Below are positions 27,501-35,052 of a DNA stretch of 64,000 nucleotides, one piece after another. A program made the position numbers and the translations under genes. The notes under the pieces are model-generated. The model saw only the letters and a list, made by a program, of their open reading frames with translations. It had not been told where the DNA came from and did no database searches. This DNA comes from Bacteroidota bacterium (GTDB lineage: Bacteria > Bacteroidota > Bacteroidia > Chitinophagales > Chitinophagaceae): assembly GCA_030706635.1 (NCBI GenBank), contig JAUZOD010000017.1, forward strand, positions 1 through 64,000, given 5' to 3'. Numbering within the stretch: position 1 is the stretch's first letter; the number at the start of each line of letters is the position of its first letter.

Positions 27501-28801
27501 AACAGCCCGACACGGGATATGTGAACCGCCTGGGTAAAAAAGGACTGCTCACCACCGATACCTTATTTAATTTTCAGAATCAGGCCAGTTATAATCAGAT
27601 ACTCACCCTGGCAGCTCAGATCCAGCCCATAAAAGATCTGAATATAACGGTTAATGTAAACAAGAGCTTTGGTAAGAATTATACGGAACTGTATAAGGAT
27701 ACTGCCGGCAGCAATACTTTTGCGCGGTTAAATCCGTACACGGCGGGAAGTTTCAGCATCAGTTTTATTTCCGTGAAAACATTGTTCGGTGGTTTTAAGC
27801 CGAATGAAGTGACTTCCACGTTCAAAACTTTTGAAAGCTACCGGCAGATCATTTCCAGCAGGCTGGGTAATCAGAATCCTTATTCAGGCGGAGCCACTAC
27901 GGCAGACGGTTACGCCAAGGGATACGGGAAGTATGCACAGGATGTGCTGATTCCGGCCTTTATTGCCGCCTACAGCGGCAAGAGCCCCGATAAAATTGCA
28001 TTGATCAATGAAGACAATCCCAACATTAAATTCAATCCGTTCTCCGGCTACCTGCCCAAGCCGAACTGGCGGATCACCTACAATGGACTAAGCCGCATAC
28101 CCGGCATGGATAAAATATTTACCAATTTCAGTGTCAGCAATGGATATACGAGTACACTCAGCATGAACAGTTTCAATACTGCGCTTACTTATCAGGATCC
28201 ATTCGGAATCCGTCAGCCGGGATTCATTGATACGCTGACGGGAAATTTTGTTCCTTATTTTCTGGTTCCGAATATTTCCATCAGCGAGCAATTTTCACCG
28301 TTGATTGATCTGGATATGCAATTTGTAAATCAGTTGCTGGCTAAATTCAGTTACAGCAAATCCAGGCAGCTGAGTCTGAGCCTGATTGACTACCAGATGA
28401 GTGAAACCCGTTCAACGGAATATACAGTCGGGCTGGGATTTCGTAAACGGGGCCTTCCGCTTCCTTTTAAGTTAACCCTTCCGGGCAAGAACGGGCCCTC
28501 GGGCAGGCTGGAGAATGACCTCACCCTCAGGCTGGACGTAAGCTACCGGGATGATGCCACCTCCAATAGTTATCTCGATCAGAACGACGCGCTTCCGGTC
28601 GGCGGTCAGCGGGTGGTGAGCATCTCACCTTCGATTGACTATGTGATCAACAACCGCATCAATATTAAATTCTATTTTGATCAGCGGAAAACGGTGCCCA
28701 AGATTTCGAGTTCTCCGCCGGTATCCACCACAAGGGGAGGTATCCAGATCAGGATCTCTCTGGCAGAAGTGGCTGCGGGAAAACCGAAGGCGACGAAATA
28801 G
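21596..28801 (+). CDS. sprA: Type IX secretion translocon protein SprA
   Basis: A 2401-residue outer-membrane protein, the giant beta-barrel pore of the type IX secretion system, also called Sov. An N-terminal signal peptide ends near LCAQ. Early blocks match the family: RDSIEYDPKTNRYYLMEKVG, LTYEEFLKLT and the plug-type region GNIGNKLKLPISYNTQATF, followed by long alternating strands and GFDGLDDAGEQSKFSNYL-like loops, ending in a barrel strand rich in RISLAEV. The start is a TTG at 21596, preceded by an SD-like GAGGA; no ATG near it preserves the signal peptide. It exports proteins such as the CHU_C-domain protein at 30371-32989. A heptad repeat begins right after the stop. Confidence 0.97.
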   Translation: MTRYLLQIITTTVWIIAVSVAFLAPATLCAQTPRDTSRLPFSDSLHFPIHDRRGDPLSNPDRNSFNLKNPSNLRDSIEYDPKTNRYYLMEKVGNKYFRKPTYLTYEEFLKLTGQQSEDDYFRERANMLSELNHKLDKPKLNVNDNLFNRLFGNGKIDIKPQGNVDILAGYQGQNVQNPTLPENARKTGGLDFNMAANVNVLGNIGNKLKLPISYNTQATFDWMNQLKLEYTGSPDDIIKKIEVGNTSFTTKSTLMSSQQSLFGVKTQLQFGKLYITGVLASERSQSQSTSLQGGAATTNYQFKADDYDENRHFLLAQYFRANYNKAMSNLPIVTSQVQILRIEVWVTNRNGATTQARQVVGLMDLGETNPYNTNVHPQTGLPYPSNDANDLYRRIINDPSSRSSDQVISKLTSVGLTQVQDYEQVYARKLNATDYTFNPQVGFISLNQVLQPNDVLAVAYQYSFNGKIYQVGEFSQDVPPDTTRGFNPGAQKVIYLKLLKATSQRTNLPIWNLMMKNVYTLKTGTGTYLSNIQQAGFQMNVLFDEPSKGTKRYLPAGDKEGIPLISVLNLDRLNAHNDPQPDGVFDYLEGFTIVSSQARIIFPLLEPFGRDLDSLAFHNSQSIKGSYIFQQLYDTIKSVAQTFANVDRYYISGVAKGQTSTDVSLGAFNVPPGSVVVTAGGQTLRENIDYVVDYNNGTVKVINQAILNSGVPVNVQYENNASYGTQQRGFMGLRLDYLAKSTATQSLTLGGTIERLNERPFFTKTNYNEDPIRNTMYGADANFRSQWPGLTRLMNKLPFYSSREVSTISAVGEAAFLKPGHPPQIGKGNSGVIYIDDFEGSTSSIDLRFPLTSWALASTPAGDGLFPEGSLNNSLDYGFNRSKIAWYNIEPTLQDKTNSANPVRDYENFGDPRISPINIQQLFPQITPEFGQAQLITFDVAYYPSEKGPYNFDARPGSLLPDGKLANPQNRWGGIMRSIDQTDFETSNVQYVEFWMQSPFLTNPGGSGGQLYFDLGSVSEDILKDGRRLFENGLNTPSSPAAVDSTSVWGRAPANQIQVTNAFSNDPGDRPYQDVGFDGLDDAGEQSKFSNYLAKLAAAYGTGSAVYQKAAGDPSGDDFLNYRDPSYDQSKAGILDRYKNINSPQGNSPIASGNSTYVNAYTLYPDQEDLDHDNTMNELEEYFEYKVNLVPSQLAVGQNFVSDKRDFVGSNGVPQTWYQFRIPINAYTQKVGNIPDFKSIRFIRMFLTGFTDSVVCRFAEFQLIRDSWRNFNYELDTTGQYITIPANTPTDFNVTAVNIEQNGSRTPVPYVIPPGIQRQQQLSTNNVNLLLNEQALSLQICNLAKGDARGVFKNTNLDLRRYGTMDMFIHAEGAGIIDNLNDNDLYAVIRLGSDFINNFYEVKIPLRKTRWGATIDTDIWPDSNNLNLNLDKLIQLKTDRNASGSSTLYYQEIDSATHRSYAIVGNPNIGQVQAFFLGVQNASQNSVCTEVWFDELRLSNINDQGGYAATGRVDLKIADFGTMYMSGSFRSVGFGSIDQSINQRSLSNNTQLDAATNLELGKLLPKTTGLSIPFYASVSKSISAPEYDPYDLDIKLKDKIAAATTRAQKDSIRNQAIDATTISTFNFTNVRKNNTSGKKLKLWSLENFDLSYSYTRSDHHNPIASEDNLINYKAGLGYNFTGLPKYWEPFKKMIRSKSPWFKLVKDFNLNPVPAVLTFRADVNRQFGAYRSRNLDGGKEVLPETFNKFFTFDRLYVVRWDVTRSFNVDFSATNKGWVDEDSGRLDKAGRKDMWKNFWKGGRTIHYQQTANFTYTVPTNKVPALDWTNFRLGYGSSYQWTGASTLATDLGNALQNTQQKVVTGDLNFSRLYSKWRLLRELDQQASPNAPSLPGKKVDSSKQKRSAIESGDQKHLSGIMKSVARLLTSLKDVTINYSENSASSIYGYKDSTQVLGMDLKSGEPGFGYIFGEQPDTGYVNRLGKKGLLTTDTLFNFQNQASYNQILTLAAQIQPIKDLNITVNVNKSFGKNYTELYKDTAGSNTFARLNPYTAGSFSISFISVKTLFGGFKPNEVTSTFKTFESYRQIISSRLGNQNPYSGGATTADGYAKGYGKYAQDVLIPAFIAAYSGKSPDKIALINEDNPNIKFNPFSGYLPKPNWRITYNGLSRIPGMDKIFTNFSVSNGYTSTLSMNSFNTALTYQDPFGIRQPGFIDTLTGNFVPYFLVPNISISEQFSPLIDLDMQFVNQLLAKFSYSKSRQLSLSLIDYQMSETRSTEYTVGLGFRKRGLPLPFKLTLPGKNGPSGRLENDLTLRLDVSYRDDATSNSYLDQNDALPVGGQRVVSISPSIDYVINNRINIKFYFDQRKTVPKISSSPPVSTTRGGIQIRISLAEVAAGKPKATK

Positions 28802-28933
28802 TTGATGGTTGATAGTTGATGGTTGATGGGAGATCCTGTGGCGCAAATTGCGAAAGAATCGGGGTCCTTTGTTTCGGTTGACAGTTGACAGTTGACGGTT
28901 GACCGACTTCAGGTGCGAATCCGGAATATATAA
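28802..28933. repeat. Heptad hairpin repeat, copy B (composite, truncated)
   Basis: Just after the sprA stop come TTGATGG/TTGATAG heptads (28802-28830). At 28877-28905 a full 29-nt arm of GTTGACN heptads is followed by a loop in reverse orientation (18 of its first 18 bases match the complement of the copy C loop). The loop ends at 28933 and the second arm is missing; the stop codon of the next gene starts at 28934. Confidence 0.75.
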
Positions 28934-29452
28934 TTAACGGGAAATATTAGCCTGGTCGGCAGGGCGGGGTTGCGGGCCTTTTACTTTTTTAAGTAACATC
29001 ACATAGCCGCAGATTTTCTTTTTCTTTTTGTTTACCTGCACCGGTTTGATCATGTGGTATTCAGTGAACTGGGGGATGTAGGCATAGGAAATGATATTGC
29101 CGTCCACGTCTCCCCACATGTTTTTCTTATACAGCACCTGCTTTTCGTCGTTGTCGTACATGCGCACTTCATACAAACGGGAACTGGGATCGCCGATAAA
29201 AACAAATTCATACAATGCGCCCTGGGTCATGGGCACTACGATGGGCATTTCATATTCGCTTTCCATGGTCATGGAAGCCTCGCGAAGCAGGATATAACCT
29301 TTTGATGTAAATAATGATTTAACGCTGTCGATCTGTTCCTGATAGGGGCGTATGTCGCAACTTTCCTGCCGGATCACTTCCTGGGCAAAGAGGAGGTGGG
29401 CGTTCAGAACAAAAATAATGGCAAGTAACGGCTTGCAATAATGGGTTTTCAT
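28934..29452 (-). CDS. Secreted protein of unknown function
   Basis: A 172-residue protein with a signal peptide (about 1-23, ending LLFAQ) and a mature part with predicted strands, including SKGYILLREASMTMESEYE, VVPMTQGALYEFVFIG and VRMYDNDEKQVLYKKN, then a Lys-rich run KKKKK near residue 150. It resembles small periplasmic or surface proteins of Bacteroidota, but I do not recognise the family. It converges on sprA. The residue pattern (YEFVFIGDPSSRLYEVRMYD) suggests a C2-like or jelly-roll beta sandwich, which is a guess. Confidence 0.75.
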   Translation of the reverse strand: MKTHYCKPLLAIIFVLNAHLLFAQEVIRQESCDIRPYQEQIDSVKSLFTSKGYILLREASMTMESEYEMPIVVPMTQGALYEFVFIGDPSSRLYEVRMYDNDEKQVLYKKNMWGDVDGNIISYAYIPQFTEYHMIKPVQVNKKKKKICGYVMLLKKVKGPQPRPADQANISR

Positions 29453-29580
29453 CAGAGGGATTTATAAACGGACTCGATGACAAAATACACAATCCTTTTG
29501 GAGGATGCAAGTGGGGGAAACCCTTAGGGGGGTTGACGGTCAACAAAGCTTCTTCGAACAATAAAACAAGTCAACAAACG

Positions 29581-29683
29581 TTATGCCGGATCTTTAAAAA
29601 GATAAAAAGCATTCGCCTGGGCTAAGCAGGTCACTTCAAGTTCATTGATACAAACATGCGCCGGCCGGGAGGCAGCAAAAAAA
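29581..29683 (-). pseudogene. Out-of-frame C-terminal remainder of the SDR oxidoreductase
   Basis: In the frame shifted by one base at the 7-A run 29677-29683, the sequence reads AASRPAHVCINELEVTCLAQANAFYLFKDPA and stops at 29581-29583. That is the normal end of YdfG-type short-chain dehydrogenases. It joins perfectly to the upstream part if one base is added to the homopolymer. Confidence 0.8.
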
Positions 29684-30344
29684 CAAGATCGGCAATATCC
29701 GCCGCCTGCAGTGGTTCATAGCCTTCATACGTTTTTTTGGCCTCTTTTTCATCATGCTTTAGCCGGACCATCGAAAATTCCGTTTCGGCTGCGCCGGGAT
29801 GAATGGCGGTGACTTTAATTTTATGCGGCAGGAGATCTATGCGCATGGACTGGGAGATTGCCTCTACGGCGTGCTTTGTGGCACAATACACATTTCCTTT
29901 CTGGTACACCTGTGTGGCAGCTATGGATCCGATATTGATGATATGTCCCCGATTGCGTGAAATCATCAGGGGAAGTACAGCTCTGGACATATAAAGCAAT
30001 CCTTTCACATTGGTATCGATCATGGTATCCCAATCATCCAGCGATGCCTGGTCAAAATTATCGCGGCCCAGGGCAAGTCCTGCGTTATTCAGCAGTACGT
30101 CAATTTTCTTCCATTTCGCCGGAAGGGATTCCATGGCTTCAAAAACCGCTGATTTATTTCGGACGTCCATGGGCAGCACATACACTTTCACATCCTGTTT
30201 TTCTTCAATCCTTTTCTTCAGCGATTCCAGTTTTTCTTTCCTTCTTCCGGTAATGATCACATCAAAATGATGTTCAGAGAACTTGATGGCACAAGCTTCT
30301 CCAAAGCCGGAGCCTGCTCCGGTGATGCAGATAATTTTTTTCAC
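29631..30344 (-). CDS. Short-chain dehydrogenase (YdfG-like), frameshifted near the C terminus
   Basis: As written, 237 residues of an NAD(P)-dependent Rossmann oxidoreductase: cofactor motif TGAGSGFGEA, LLNNAGLA, the catalytic Ser in NIGSIAA, and the Tyr-Lys pair in YCATKHAVE. The family is typified by 3-hydroxy acid dehydrogenase YdfG. The final residues (LPPGRRMFVSMNLK) are out of phase; the true family tail is encoded one frame over and extends to 29581. The cause is one base missing from the 29677-29683 homopolymer, either a sequencing error, a fresh mutation or a phase-variable tract. The active site is unaffected, but the tail takes part in dimer contacts. It lies 26 bp downstream of the CHU_C-domain gene. 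Confidence 0.88.
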   Translation of the reverse strand: MKKIICITGAGSGFGEACAIKFSEHHFDVIITGRRKEKLESLKKRIEEKQDVKVYVLPMDVRNKSAVFEAMESLPAKWKKIDVLLNNAGLALGRDNFDQASLDDWDTMIDTNVKGLLYMSRAVLPLMISRNRGHIINIGSIAATQVYQKGNVYCATKHAVEAISQSMRIDLLPHKIKVTAIHPGAAETEFSMVRLKHDEKEAKKTYEGYEPLQAADIADLVFLLPPGRRMFVSMNLK

Positions 30345-30370
30345 GATGAATTTTTTTATTGAAAAGAGAT

Positions 30371-32989
30371 TTAACGGATAAGCACCATCGTTCCTTTTTT
30401 ACTGATGACTTTTCCGGTATAATCAACACCCTGCACCATCCAGACATAACCCCCGCTGGCCTGTGGTTTTCCATTGAGGGTTCCGTCCCAGCCATCGCCC
30501 ATCCGGGTGCTGCTATAGACCAGCATGCCATTCCGGTTATACACCCGGAACAGCTCCAGTTTGGAAATGCCCACGGGAATGGGCCGGAAAATGGCATTGG
30601 ATGCCTGACCTGGTGTGAAGGCATTGGGTACAAAGATATCCGGTGCAGTAGTGAAAACTTTCACTTTTATGCTGTCATATGCAAAACAGCCTTCTTCCGT
30701 AAAGGTCTTCATGATGTATTGCTGGTCCTTATCCAGGATGGCCACCGGGTTTTCGATATCATTCCGGTCCAGACCTGTTGGCGGATACCAAAGAAAGGAG
30801 GGCGCACCCGATCCATGCAATTGCAGGGGCTGGCCTATGACTATCGAGGTATCGTTGCCGGCAAAGGGAAAAATCTGCGGGTTCACCTGGATGGTTACCT
30901 GCGAGATGCCGGGTTTTGGGCAGCCCAGCGTGTCGTAAACAAACAGGCTGTACACTGTTGTCTGATCCGGGAAAGCATAAGGATTTAAAATAGTTGGATT
31001 GCTCAGGGAATTCGCGGGTACCCAGTTGTACCGGATCCCTTTTGCCGTGGCGTGCAGATAGGCCGTATCCTGCCAGCAGATAAAGGTATCCGCTGCGGCA
31101 GCAGATAGCGGATAGGGAACCGTTTTCAGCGTAACAGTTCCCGAAGTATTACACTTTCCGATACTGGCCACTACGGTATAAGTAGTGGTTGCGGGTGGTG
31201 CTGCATGCGGATTTTTTGCTGTCGGCAGATCCAGCGAAGCGGTTGGTGACCAGACAAAATAAAGTCCGTCGCCGCCCGGATTTAATATGGCCGTGTCGCC
31301 CAGGCAGATGGTAGAATCATTACCCGGGTATAGGGTGACCCGGTCCACCACCCGCACTTTCACCGAATCTGCATTTACGCAGCCCGATTCCTCCAGCGTG
31401 GCCGTGTACCAGGTGGTGGTTTTGGGGAAGACCAGCGGATCGGCGGTAAAGTTATTGAGCATGGAAGTTGCGGGGCCCCAGGAAAAATTTCCCGAACCCT
31501 TTGCGTGCAGTTGCAGGGTGTCTATGCTGCAGATCAGGGTGTCGCGGAAGGGAAAAGATATCGGCGGTTTGTTTACCAGATCAATGGATGCTTTTACGGT
31601 GTCCATGCAGCCTTTGGAACTGGAGACGATAAGCTGGATATTCTTAACTCCGGTATCGCTGTATTTCCAGGATGGCGCCGGAATAACAGATGTATCTGCG
31701 CCCGATGCGTCGTCGCCGAAATTCCAGCGCCAGGAAGAAATGGCGCCGTACCTGGTTTTGGTAGTATCAGTGAACTGGACAGGATTCAAGACGCAGATCC
31801 CGGAGGATTTAAAGCCGGGGAAAAATCCCGGATATACCTTCATGATCGTACTGGTGCTGTCTGAGCAGAGTTCTCCCTTGTTCACAAATAGGGTAACCTT
31901 ATAAAGACCGGTATCCGGAAAAGTAAAAGTAGGCTGCTGTTGGGATGTGGTATCTGAATTGGTCCCGTTCACCCCAAAATCCCAGTAGTAAGAATGGACC
32001 AGGGGAGAGGGAGGGGATTCATTCTGAAAGCTGAAATTAAATCCATCGCAGGTGATATAACTGGGTTCCAATGCGGCAGAAGGGAAATCACAACGGTCAT
32101 CCACGTGAATGATAAAATCTTTCCGGTGCACTGTGATCTGTACGCCATTTCGGTATTCTCTCAGTAACACGCATACCACATAATCGCCTGAAGCGGGCGC
32201 CAGTCCGGAGATAAGACCCGTATTCCGGTTGATGGTCACGCCCGGCCCAAGGGGCTGCAAGCCCGAAAAGCCTGAAGCATATTCTATAGGCTGCAGTAAA
32301 TTCGGCGAAGTCGGACTGGTTACGATCGCATTATTAACACTGCCGCCGTAATAACCATCGGAAAATTCATAGGTTAAGGAATCTCCATCCTGATCCGTGG
32401 CGTGGTAATCGAGCTGAAACCTTCTTTTCTGACAGATCAGTACTGTGTCTTTGATGTTGAATTCAGGATTTGAGTTTATTCCATTTACGCCAATACTGTT
32501 GGTTCCCTGTATCTGGCAGGAATAGGTTGCCCCGATATTAACATTCGGAGACGCATTGCGAATGCCATCTATCCGGCAGCAGCGTTGAAAAATAACGGTG
32601 TAGCCCATGGGATCTCTCGGGATATCCTTGGTCACCGTGTATTCGCGGATCCAGTAACATACCGGGGAAGGATTAATAATGCAGGGACTGGGTGAACCAA
32701 GCGTGATGATTTCGCTGCGGCTAAGAGTTGCCGTTAAGGGCTCGAATGCGGGCGTGTTATTGGAGTTTTTGAAAACACCCAGAGACACTTCGGTCTCCAG
32801 CTGACCCTGAGTTGACTGGCAACTGACGAATAACCGGAGGCGGATCAGGTATTTATCCGTGCCGGCCAATGCGCCCGGTCCCATATAGATGTAATGGATC
32901 TCACCCCCCTTAATATGACGTGCAAAACCGGCCTGGGCCAGCACAACAAAGAGGCAGGAAAGAAACAGTATTTTGGTCAGGCCACACAC
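30371..32989 (-). CDS. Large secreted PKD-repeat protein with gliding-motility/T9SS C-terminal domain
   Basis: An 872-residue surface protein. The signal peptide ends near GFARH (residue 24). Several PKD/Ig-like domains follow, recognised by repeats such as YYWDFGVNGTNSDTTSQQ, WRWNFGDDASGADTS and TTYTVVASIGKC. The last 85 residues (NAFTPGQASNAIFRPIP, LFRVYNRNGMLVY, WDGTLNGKPQASGGYVW) are the CHU_C gliding-motility-associated domain, a type B T9SS export signal. It should pass through the SprA translocon. The start is GTG at 32989. Role in adhesion or motility is inferred from the domains. Confidence 0.92.
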   Translation of the reverse strand: MCGLTKILFLSCLFVVLAQAGFARHIKGGEIHYIYMGPGALAGTDKYLIRLRLFVSCQSTQGQLETEVSLGVFKNSNNTPAFEPLTATLSRSEIITLGSPSPCIINPSPVCYWIREYTVTKDIPRDPMGYTVIFQRCCRIDGIRNASPNVNIGATYSCQIQGTNSIGVNGINSNPEFNIKDTVLICQKRRFQLDYHATDQDGDSLTYEFSDGYYGGSVNNAIVTSPTSPNLLQPIEYASGFSGLQPLGPGVTINRNTGLISGLAPASGDYVVCVLLREYRNGVQITVHRKDFIIHVDDRCDFPSAALEPSYITCDGFNFSFQNESPPSPLVHSYYWDFGVNGTNSDTTSQQQPTFTFPDTGLYKVTLFVNKGELCSDSTSTIMKVYPGFFPGFKSSGICVLNPVQFTDTTKTRYGAISSWRWNFGDDASGADTSVIPAPSWKYSDTGVKNIQLIVSSSKGCMDTVKASIDLVNKPPISFPFRDTLICSIDTLQLHAKGSGNFSWGPATSMLNNFTADPLVFPKTTTWYTATLEESGCVNADSVKVRVVDRVTLYPGNDSTICLGDTAILNPGGDGLYFVWSPTASLDLPTAKNPHAAPPATTTYTVVASIGKCNTSGTVTLKTVPYPLSAAAADTFICWQDTAYLHATAKGIRYNWVPANSLSNPTILNPYAFPDQTTVYSLFVYDTLGCPKPGISQVTIQVNPQIFPFAGNDTSIVIGQPLQLHGSGAPSFLWYPPTGLDRNDIENPVAILDKDQQYIMKTFTEEGCFAYDSIKVKVFTTAPDIFVPNAFTPGQASNAIFRPIPVGISKLELFRVYNRNGMLVYSSTRMGDGWDGTLNGKPQASGGYVWMVQGVDYTGKVISKKGTMVLIR

Positions 32990-33009
32990 GATAGGGTAAC
33001 TGCTTTTGT

Positions 33010-33810
33010 TTACACGGGAATCTGGTCCAGGAACCGATCTACGGAAGAATTACACAGGTTGGTATTTTCAAGCATGCCCATGTGGGCCGTATTTGCCAGG
33101 ATATGAATATACGAAATCCGGGGTAAATGACATTGTTCGAGGGCATCTTTCAGCGGCACGGCAGGGTCTTCTTCCCCCATCAAAAACAAAGCGGGCATTT
33201 CCATGTTTTTCAATATCCGGGTTTTATCTTTTCTATTCTTCATCGCATTCAGGTATTGTACGAGAGAATCGGGGTTAAAGTTGGCATACCGCTCAACCTG
33301 TTCCAGTATCTTTTCCGGATGCGCGTTTTTAAAATGATCGGAGAACAGCCCGGGCAGGGATTGCCGGACATAAAGAGCTGCCCCATGTTTCCGGATAAAT
33401 TCCATGCTTTTGATGCGGGACTCCTTTTTTTCGGGCCTGTCATCATAAGCCGTTGAATGAAACAATCCCAGCCCTTTTAAGATTTCCGGATATTTTTCAG
33501 CGAGGGCAAGGGAAACATATCCGCCCATACTGTGACCGATGAGGACTATTTGCTGAATTTGCTCCTCCTGCAGGATGGCCATTGCTGCGTCTGCAAAATC
33601 AGCAATGCTTTGCAGACCATTATTGAAATCTGATTTTCCGCTTCCCGGCAGATCCGGGACAAGCCAGAGATATTGCCCAGGGAATGCGCCGACCAGGGAA
33701 TCCCAGATGCTGTGGTCTTCAGTAAAGCCGTGAATCAGCATGACCGGCAAGCCTTTTCCGGTAACTTCATAAACCAGATTTTGCTGCCGGTAAATGATCG
33801 TTTTTTGCAT
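33010..33810 (-). CDS. Alpha/beta hydrolase
   Basis: A 266-residue single-domain hydrolase with the nucleophile Ser94 in LIGHSMGGY, oxyanion-hole HGFTED, acid Asp in MGEEDPAVP and His in NTAHMGMLEN. It is a cytoplasmic enzyme: no signal peptide is seen. This shape covers esterases, haloalkane dehalogenase-like enzymes and lactonases; the substrate is open. The start overlaps the end of the DUF4105 gene by 44 bp, so the two are translated from one message, and the secreted CHU_C gene begins 20 bp further on. Confidence 0.9.
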   Translation of the reverse strand: MQKTIIYRQQNLVYEVTGKGLPVMLIHGFTEDHSIWDSLVGAFPGQYLWLVPDLPGSGKSDFNNGLQSIADFADAAMAILQEEQIQQIVLIGHSMGGYVSLALAEKYPEILKGLGLFHSTAYDDRPEKKESRIKSMEFIRKHGAALYVRQSLPGLFSDHFKNAHPEKILEQVERYANFNPDSLVQYLNAMKNRKDKTRILKNMEMPALFLMGEEDPAVPLKDALEQCHLPRISYIHILANTAHMGMLENTNLCNSSVDRFLDQIPV

Positions 33811-34981
33811 TTCTTAATTTTAAGAACTGGTGAAAGCTGCGGAAGACCATAAGCAGCAGCAACACGGCCACAGCCGAATTCATTTGTTGCGGCCACCAGA
33901 TAAATCCAACGAGCAGAACGGCAGATAAGCCGGCAGTGATCAGAAAATAACTTTTCAGCCAGGAAGGGTTTTTTCTTAAAAAAAATACGGCAGCGAGATG
34001 TGTCGGGAGCGCCCAGAAAATATTGATGTTATTTCTGCAGACTTCATCTACCCTGAATATCCAAACGTAGAGGATCACCACACCAAAAAGGCCGAGCAGG
34101 CTGAACAGGGCAATATCAAAAACCTGCAATGTTTTTTGAGCCGTGTTTTTTCTGATCACAGAAAGAATGATGCTCAGCACAAACAAAAAGCCAAAAACCA
34201 TTGCGGGAGTTATCCCGGAAGAGCCGGTCTTCACTTCCGCAAACTGAAGAAGGGTTTCTTTTTTGCGCACCAGGGGTCCGGTAGCCTTACGCGCGTGATC
34301 GATTCCGTTCATTAAATAATCGGGAAGAAAATACATCGCCTGCTCGTTGCCGGGTTTCTTGTCCAGGTTGCTTCCGAGAAGCATGTCAATCCCGAATTCA
34401 GGCCAATACTGGTGCTGCCGTTCCAGGTAGACATGAATCATCTGGCGGTAAGTGGGTGAAGGGCTGGGCAGAATGTTTTCGATCCGGAGGGGCTGACTGT
34501 GTGAAACAATCATTTTTCCTGCCCGGGTGGTGCAATTGTCGGCATAGAACTGATAGTTATAAAATCGCTTGTCTTCTGTGGTATTTTGCCGCAGTGCTTC
34601 GTAAAGATTTTTCTTTTGCTCACAGGTCAAATCAAGAATCTGGGCTACCACGCCCCGGTGCTCGTATTCGTATTCACTCATGAAGTCTTCGAAGGTTGAG
34701 GCAGAGACGGAATAAAGCATTATCCCGTTGGTGAAATGAACATAGAAAAGCGGATCACTGTCGTCGAAAGTGCCATAATTGTAAACCACATCCATACCGC
34801 GGCGCTGGTCGCGTACGCGGATGGCGGTATGCCCGAACAGGGAATAAAGATCGGTTCCCGGAGCGCAGGTGAGGAGGCTTATTTCCAGTGTGCAGGAATC
34901 GTCCGGATTTTGTGCCGTTCCGTTTATGGAACAAAAAAGCAGGAAAGGGAATGCTATCCATGGTACGATCCTTTTGCGCAT
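33767..34981 (-). CDS. DUF4105 (Lnb N-terminal-like) membrane protein
   Basis: About 404 residues from ATG 34981; an ATG at 35005 would add eight. A signal peptide (ending INGTAQ) is followed by the DUF4105 block: SLFGHTAIRV, YNYGTFDDSDPLFYVHF and YQFYADNCTTRAGK. The conserved His and Cys of the last motifs suggest a papain-like NlpC/P60-related hydrolase that faces the periplasm. The C-terminal third holds about four transmembrane helices and a Lys-rich end. The family is widespread in Bacteroidota without a firm function; a role in envelope or lipoprotein processing is a guess. Confidence 0.85.
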   Translation of the reverse strand: MRKRIVPWIAFPFLLFCSINGTAQNPDDSCTLEISLLTCAPGTDLYSLFGHTAIRVRDQRRGMDVVYNYGTFDDSDPLFYVHFTNGIMLYSVSASTFEDFMSEYEYEHRGVVAQILDLTCEQKKNLYEALRQNTTEDKRFYNYQFYADNCTTRAGKMIVSHSQPLRIENILPSPSPTYRQMIHVYLERQHQYWPEFGIDMLLGSNLDKKPGNEQAMYFLPDYLMNGIDHARKATGPLVRKKETLLQFAEVKTGSSGITPAMVFGFLFVLSIILSVIRKNTAQKTLQVFDIALFSLLGLFGVVILYVWIFRVDEVCRNNINIFWALPTHLAAVFFLRKNPSWLKSYFLITAGLSAVLLVGFIWWPQQMNSAVAVLLLLMVFRSFHQFLKLRNAKNDHLPAAKSGL

Positions 34982-35052
34982 ATTCTCACAAAAACGGTTT
35001 AGCATCCATCAGGCATTTTATGAAAATTAATCCGGACGCAGGAGATCAGAGC

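Noticed and set aside
29529-29546. GTTGACGGTCAAC motif as another heptad element
   Set aside because: Only a single short palindrome with no 28-nt loop, so it does not fit the family.
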